Shown in pieces: positions 59,808 through 64,000 of a DNA stretch of 64,000 nt; within the stretch, counting starts at the first letter, position 1, and every line of letters begins with the position of its first letter. The notes under the pieces are model-generated. The model saw nothing but the letters and a program-made list of their open reading frames with translations, was not told the DNA's origin and made no database searches. This DNA is from Flavobacterium sp. N1736 (GTDB lineage Bacteria > Bacteroidota > Bacteroidia > Flavobacteriales > Flavobacteriaceae), in NCBI RefSeq assembly GCF_025947065.1, contig NZ_CP109994.1, positions 2,790,001 to 2,854,000 of the forward strand. Direction: 5' to 3'. The position numbers and the translations under genes were made by a program.

Positions 59808-62663
59808 TTATTTGCTCAAATACATTTTTCTTCTTGAATACAATTCGTAGAATTGATCGTCTTTTAAGTCATCAATAAACAAGATGCTTTCTCCTGTCGA
59901 TTTCATTTCAGGTCCTAATGCTTTGTTTACATTGTGGAATTTACTGAAAGAGAAAACCGGCTGTTTAATCGCATAACCTTTCAATTGCGGATTAAATTTG
60001 AAGTCCGTTACTTTATTATGACCTAACATTACTTTTGTAGCGTAGTTTACATAAGGTTCTCCGTAAGCTTTTGCAATAAACGGAACTGTTCTTGAAGCTC
60101 TTGGATTTGCCTCGATAATATAAACCGTATCGTCTTTTATCGCAAACTGAATATTGATTAAACCAACAGTTTTTAAAGCTCTGGCGATTTTATGAGTATG
60201 ATCTTTTATTTGCTGCATTACGAATTCTCCTAAGTTAAAAGGAGGCAAAGTCGCATTACTATCTCCCGAGTGAACTCCGCAAGGCTCGATGTGCTCCATA
60301 ATCCCGATGATGTAAACATTACCATCAGCATCACAAATTGCATCCGCCTCAGCTTCGATTGCTCCGGCTAAGTAGTGATCTAAAAGCAATTTATTTCCCG
60401 GAATCGTTTTCAGTAAGTTGATAACGTGTTCTTCCAGTTCTTTTTTGTTGATTACGATTTTCATTCCCTGACCACCTAATACATAAGAAGGACGAATCAA
60501 TAACGGGAAGTCTAAAGTATCTGCAAGTGCAGAAGCTTCATCTGCTGTTTCAGCAATTCCGAATTGTGGGAAAGGAATATGTAATTCTCTTAATAAATCT
60601 GAGAAACGACCTCTGTCTTCCGCCAGGTCAAGTGCATCAAAACTGGTTCCGATGATTTTTACGCCATATTTAGACAATTTTTCAGCCAGTTTCAAAGCCG
60701 TTTGTCCACCTAACTGAACAATTACACCTTCTGGTTTTTCATGCTGAATGATATCGTAAATATGTTCCCAGAAAACCGGTTCAAAGTACAATTTATCAGC
60801 AGTATCAAAATCTGTTGAAACCGTTTCAGGATTACAGTTAATCATGATGGTTTCGTAACCACATTCTTTTGCTGCCAAAACTCCGTGAACACAAGAATAA
60901 TCAAACTCAATTCCCTGACCAATTCTGTTTGGTCCTGAACCCAAAACGATGATTTTCTTTTTATCTGTTACAATGCTTTCGTTATCTACATAACGCTCTC
61001 CGTTTGCTTTTTCGATTTCAGCCTCAAAAGTAGAGTAATAATAAGGAGTTTGCGCTTTAAATTCAGCGGCACAAGTATCAACCAGTTTAAACACACGGTT
61101 AATATTTTGATCCATACGTAAAGTATGCACTTCACTTTCAAGACAATTCATCATGTGCGCGATTTGTCTGTCGGCAAAACCTTTTTGTTTCGCTTCAAGC
61201 AATAACTCTTTTGGAAGATTAGAAATTTTATAGTTCGAAATTTCTTTCTCTAAAGTATAAAGCTCTTCGTATTGTTTTAAGAACCACATATCAATTTTTG
61301 TGATTTCGTGAATACGGCTCAACGGAATTCCCATTGCGATGGCATCATAAATTACAAAAACACGATCCCAACTTGCAAAAGTTAGTTTCTCGATAATTTG
61401 TTCGTAGTTCTTATATCCTTTCCCGTCAGCACCTAAACCATTTCTTTTGATTTCTAAAGATTGAGTTGCTTTGTGTAATGCTTCCTGAAACGAGCGTCCA
61501 ATTCCCATTACTTCACCAACAGATTTCATCTGAAGACCTAAAGTTCTGTCAGCACCTTCGAATTTATCAAAGTTCCAACGTGGTATTTTTACGATTACAT
61601 AATCCAAAGTTGGTTCAAAAAGAGCCGAAGTCGATTTTGTAATTTGATTTTGCAATTCATCCAAATTATATCCTAAAGCCAGTTTAGAAGCAATTTTAGC
61701 AATTGGATATCCAGTTGCTTTTGATGCTAAAGCAGATGAACGAGACACACGAGGATTTATCTCGATTGCTACGATATCTTCTTTGTCGTCTGGCGAAACT
61801 GCAAATTGTACGTTACAGCCTCCTGCAAAATTCCCAATACTACGCATCATTAAGATTGCATAATCACGTAATTTCTGAAATGTTGTATCTGATAATGTCA
61901 TCGCTGGCGCAACCGTAATCGAATCTCCCGTATGAATTCCCATCGGGTCCATATTTTCGATCGAACAAATGATTACAACATTATCATTTTTATCTCTTAA
62001 AAGTTCTAGTTCGTATTCTTTCCAACCCATTAAAGCTTTGTCAATCAAAACTTCGTGTATTGGCGAAGCTTCTAGTCCGCGAGTTAAAAGCTCATCAAAA
62101 TCTTCTTTTTTATAAACAATTGCAGCTCCTGTTCCTCCAAGTGTAAAAGATGGACGAATTACAAGCGGGAAACCAAATTCCTGTGCAATTTCTTTTCCTT
62201 CTAAATATGAAGTAGCTGTTTTTGCCGGTGCAGTTGGTACATTAATTCTTTCTAAAAGCTGTTTAAACTGCTCTCTGTCTTCGGTAATATTAATAGCGTT
62301 TACATCAACTCCAATTAATTTCACTCCAAAATCCTGCCAGATTCCTTTTTCCTCAGCTTCCAAACATAAATTTAAGGCCGTTTGTCCACCCATTGTTGGC
62401 AAAACAGCATCAATTTGTGGATGTTCCTTTAGAATTTCAATAATCGATTTTGTAGTTAGTGGTTTTAGATAAACATGATCCGCCATGGTTGGGTCGGTCA
62501 TAATTGTCGCTGGATTTGAGTTTATCAAGATAACTTCAATTCCTTCTTCACGAATAGAACGTGCAGATTGAGATCCTGCATAATCAAATTCGCAAGCTTG
62601 ACCAATAACAATAGGTCCTGAACCTATTATTAAAACTGATTTTATTGATGTGTCTTTAGGCAT
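59808..62663 (-). CDS. carB: Carbamoyl-phosphate synthase large subunit
   Basis: 951 residues. Two homologous halves each hold a pre-ATP-grasp and ATP-grasp domain. Markers: VLIIGSGPIVIGQACEFDYA near 10-29 and IVLGSGPNRIGQGIEFDYSC in the second half; INPRVSRSSALASKATGYP and EANPRASRTVPFIAKAYGEP at the two active sites. It makes carbamoyl phosphate from bicarbonate, ATP and ammonia delivered by CarA. It ends earlier than the 1070-residue E. coli enzyme, so the C-terminal allosteric MGS-like domain is missing; pyrimidine or ornithine regulation may differ. Confidence 0.97.
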   Translation of the reverse strand: MPKDTSIKSVLIIGSGPIVIGQACEFDYAGSQSARSIREEGIEVILINSNPATIMTDPTMADHVYLKPLTTKSIIEILKEHPQIDAVLPTMGGQTALNLCLEAEEKGIWQDFGVKLIGVDVNAINITEDREQFKQLLERINVPTAPAKTATSYLEGKEIAQEFGFPLVIRPSFTLGGTGAAIVYKKEDFDELLTRGLEASPIHEVLIDKALMGWKEYELELLRDKNDNVVIICSIENMDPMGIHTGDSITVAPAMTLSDTTFQKLRDYAILMMRSIGNFAGGCNVQFAVSPDDKEDIVAIEINPRVSRSSALASKATGYPIAKIASKLALGYNLDELQNQITKSTSALFEPTLDYVIVKIPRWNFDKFEGADRTLGLQMKSVGEVMGIGRSFQEALHKATQSLEIKRNGLGADGKGYKNYEQIIEKLTFASWDRVFVIYDAIAMGIPLSRIHEITKIDMWFLKQYEELYTLEKEISNYKISNLPKELLLEAKQKGFADRQIAHMMNCLESEVHTLRMDQNINRVFKLVDTCAAEFKAQTPYYYSTFEAEIEKANGERYVDNESIVTDKKKIIVLGSGPNRIGQGIEFDYSCVHGVLAAKECGYETIMINCNPETVSTDFDTADKLYFEPVFWEHIYDIIQHEKPEGVIVQLGGQTALKLAEKLSKYGVKIIGTSFDALDLAEDRGRFSDLLRELHIPFPQFGIAETADEASALADTLDFPLLIRPSYVLGGQGMKIVINKKELEEHVINLLKTIPGNKLLLDHYLAGAIEAEADAICDADGNVYIIGIMEHIEPCGVHSGDSNATLPPFNLGEFVMQQIKDHTHKIARALKTVGLINIQFAIKDDTVYIIEANPRASRTVPFIAKAYGEPYVNYATKVMLGHNKVTDFKFNPQLKGYAIKQPVFSFSKFHNVNKALGPEMKSTGESILFIDDLKDDQFYELYSRRKMYLSK

Positions 62664-62685
62664 TGTAAATATAGTTTGTGTTGTT

Positions 62686-63177
62686 TTATTTTTTATTATT
62701 CATTGACATTTGAACAAATGCTTCGAAAATTTCTGATCTATAAGGATTAGTTTTTGCAATTATTAAAGAAATAGGAAATTTATTGTTTTTCTTATCTATT
62801 AACATTTCATCGACTTTCACAAATGTATCATCATTATATTTAAGAAACCATTGGTCAAATTTTCTTTTTCTAATTAATTCTTTTCCATCAGCTGAATTGC
62901 AAATATAAACCGAGACCGCTTTGTTTTTTTTTAAATAAAAGTCCATAAAAATAGCCACAACAGTGGCTCCTATTTTTTTATCATTTGAAGGTGTTTTTGA
63001 ATTAGGATTGTAATTTAGCAAAATTGAAAATTCAAAAGTATTTTCAATTATATCTACATTCTTTAATTCAAACAAATAAGGTGTAAATTTGAAAATGATT
63101 TCATAAATTATTCCTTCGGTTGTTTCAAAGAAATAACTATTGTTTTGACCTCCTTCAAAATAAAACTTATAGCTCAT
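62686..63177 (-). CDS. Hypothetical protein, DUF6169-like
   Basis: 163 residues, soluble, alpha/beta. It begins MSYKFYFEGGQNNSYFFETT and contains GATVVAIFMDFYLKKNKAVS followed by VYICNSADGKELIRKRKFDQ WF. The likeness to DUF6169 proteins is from memory and moderate. Function is unknown. The start overlaps a 54-residue gene upstream by 11 bases, and its end is 22 bases from carB, so it may be cotranscribed with carB. Confidence 0.7.
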   Translation of the reverse strand: MSYKFYFEGGQNNSYFFETTEGIIYEIIFKFTPYLFELKNVDIIENTFEFSILLNYNPNSKTPSNDKKIGATVVAIFMDFYLKKNKAVSVYICNSADGKELIRKRKFDQWFLKYNDDTFVKVDEMLIDKKNNKFPISLIIAKTNPYRSEIFEAFVQMSMNNKK

Positions 63178-63331
63178 TTTTTTTATTTAATTCTTTAAGC
63201 TTTTTTCTAATAACCTGAAATTCTTCTGTTTTTACAAAAGATTTACTTTCTTCTGTTATTTGCTTTTTTGTTTCTAATAAATATCTAATAATTTCATCAG
63301 TACTTCTGTTTTGTGGTTTTAAAATTTCCAT
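63167..63331 (-). CDS. Small charged helical protein (54 aa)
   Basis: A short gene with ATG at 63331 and TAA at 63167, encoding a charged helical product beginning MEILKPQNRSTDEIIRYLLE and ending KELNKKNEL. It overlaps the start of the DUF6169-like gene by 11 bases. A perfect -7 box (TAACTTTG at 63356-63349) lies 18 bases upstream. The small-plus-larger pairing recalls toxin-antitoxin or chaperone-partner pairs in layout only; I recognise no domain. Confidence 0.65.
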   Translation of the reverse strand: MEILKPQNRSTDEIIRYLLETKKQITEESKSFVKTEEFQVIRKKLKELNKKNEL

Positions 63332-63348
63332 AATATTTATATTTTAAA

Positions 63349-63356
63349 CAAAGTTA
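63349..63356 (-). promoter_or_regulatory. -7 box of the two-gene unit before carB
   Basis: TAACTTTG on the minus strand, matching TAnnTTTG. No -33 TTG at expected spacing. Confidence 0.55.
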
Positions 63357-63373
63357 CGATTTTAAAAAATTAG

Positions 63374-63408
63374 TTTAAAAAAAGCCGTTACTAAAAAAAG
63401 TAACGGCT
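63374..63408 (-). terminator. Terminator of rpmH
   Basis: Ten-base stem AGCCGTTACT and AGTAACGGCT with a T-rich run on the minus strand, 23 bases past the rpmH stop. Confidence 0.88.
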
Positions 63409-63430
63409 AATATTTCGTTTTATTCAAACA

Positions 63431-63592
63431 TTATTTTTTGTGTCTAGGCTCGCTAGAAACAGTTAATTTATGTCTTCCTTTTGCTCTTCTACGCGCTAGA
63501 ACTTTTCTTCCATTCGCAGAAGCCATTCTGTCCATAAATCCGTGCTTATTTCTTCTTTTTCTTTTCGATGGTTGAAATGTTCTTTTGCTCAT
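63431..63592 (-). CDS. rpmH: 50S ribosomal protein L34
   Basis: 53 residues translated from the minus strand: [20 protein letters not shown] and then [20 protein letters not shown], the hallmark of L34, with a short C-terminal tail [10 protein letters not shown]. It binds 23S rRNA in the large subunit. It has its own promoter and terminator. Confidence 0.98.
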
Positions 63593-63664
63593 TGCTTTGT
63601 ATCTTTAAAATGGTATCTAATATCTCTTTTCTGTTTTTGAATATCGTTATTCCAAAACCGAGTG

Positions 63665-63694
63665 CAAATATACAAAGACTTTTTTTTCCCACAA
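63665..63694 (-). promoter_or_regulatory. Promoter of rpmH
   Basis: On the minus strand, TTG at 63694-63692, a 19-base spacer, and TATATTTG at 63672-63665, an exact consensus. It leaves a leader of about 70 bases before rpmH. Confidence 0.82.
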
Positions 63695-63728
63695 GTACTT
63701 TAATAAAAATATTTTTAATTCATTTTAC

Positions 63729-63736
63729 TATATTTG
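63729..63736 (+). promoter_or_regulatory. -7 box of the last gene
   Basis: TATATTTG, perfect match, 22 bases before the ATG at 63759. No TTG at -33. Confidence 0.6.
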
Positions 63737-63758
63737 CAATCACAAATATACATCTATT

Positions 63759-64000
63759 ATGTTTCACAAAAATATTAAACTTATTTTAGCCGGACTTCTT
63801 GTAGTTGCTGGCGTTTGGCAATTTACAGAGAGTAATATAGGAAATGGAATTTTCCTTATTTTACTTACTGCAATTCCTGTTTTTCTTTACTTTAAAAACG
63901 AATTTATCCTTTTAGCTTTCCTTAAATTAAGAAAACAAGACTTCGAAGGCGCTAAAAAATGGCTGGCATACATTAAAAACCCGGAAGCGGCTTTAGTTAG
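63759..64000 (+). CDS. Membrane protein, 5' part only
   Basis: The first 80 codons, running out of the window. Two membrane helices (about 8-22, LILAGLLVVAGVW, and 30-45, IFLILLTAIPVFLYF) are followed by LRKQDFEGAKKWLAYIKNPE, which looks like the beginning of a helical repeat such as TPR. The family cannot be settled from this fragment. Confidence 0.75.
   Translation, partial: MFHKNIKLILAGLLVVAGVWQFTESNIGNGIFLILLTAIPVFLYFKNEFILLAFLKLRKQDFEGAKKWLAYIKNPEAALV

Noticed and set aside
63431..63758. Replication origin near rpmH
   Set aside because: In some phyla rpmH adjoins dnaA and oriC, but there is no dnaA and I saw no cluster of DnaA boxes.
1..64000. CRISPR arrays, insertion sequences or prophage
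   Set aside because: No regularly spaced direct repeats with unique spacers, no transposase or integrase frames and no phage structural genes were seen. The only regular array is the 99-bp coding repeat.

Overview
The window looks like a chromosome segment of a Flavobacterium-type member of the Bacteroidetes. The DNA is AT-rich. Promoters carry the phylum-specific -7 box TAnnTTTG and Shine-Dalgarno sequences are largely absent. There are lipoproteins with acidic residues after the lipid cysteine, a type IX secretion C-terminal signal, TonB-dependent receptors and a flavobacterial carotenoid cluster. No integrase, transposase, prophage or CRISPR array was seen.

Layout. 0-5 kb: end of a split transketolase, a small unknown gene, an FKBP-like lipoprotein, an S4 RNA-binding protein, a PyrR-like phosphoribosyltransferase, shikimate kinase, and a tRNA group (two identical tRNA-Lys and one tRNA-Leu). 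5.2-17.6 kb: a complete urease locus on the minus strand, ureA-ureB-ureC-ureE-ureF-ureG-ureD, followed by a UreH/NicO-type metal transporter, a urea transporter, a protein made of three fused RidA domains, a porin remnant, a TonB-dependent receptor and an AraC regulator. 18-20.7 kb: an acyltransferase, a TPR protein and a Kir-type potassium channel that appears frameshifted. 20.8-30.3 kb: a light-response and carotenoid region with a CarH-like MerR/B12 regulator, crtI, crtB, crtZ, an SRPBCC protein and a photolyase/cryptochrome, then an ABC1 kinase with a TetR-like regulator, a TIGR01777 epimerase and a YceI protein. 30.5-34.4 kb: metabolic and envelope genes including rmuC. 34.4-36.8 kb: an ECF sigma factor overlapping a protein that appears to span both membranes (cytoplasmic N-terminus, one membrane helix, four exact-length 33-residue repeats, outer-membrane barrel). 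36.9-42.9 kb: a MepB-like protein, a large type IX-secreted nuclease-like protein and two RNA-modification enzymes.

43.0-53.8 kb is devoted to vitamin B12: an ABC importer (BtuCDF-like), cobU, a bluB-cobT fusion, cobS, cobC, a cobalamin riboswitch, a BtuB-like receptor and a BtuG-like surface lipoprotein. Together these would capture corrinoids at the surface, import them, make dimethylbenzimidazole and assemble the nucleotide loop. The carotenoid regulator 20 kb away has the AdoCbl-binding motifs of CarH, so B12 uptake may also feed light sensing. 54-64 kb: an S41 protease, a second ECF sigma operon with two DUF4252 proteins, an M57-like protease, carB, a small two-gene unit and rpmH.

Intergenic regions hold several families of palindromic repeats. 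The least familiar features are the triple RidA protein in the urease locus, the double-membrane-spanning partner of the sigma factor, and the regulatory palindromes at the carotenoid genes.
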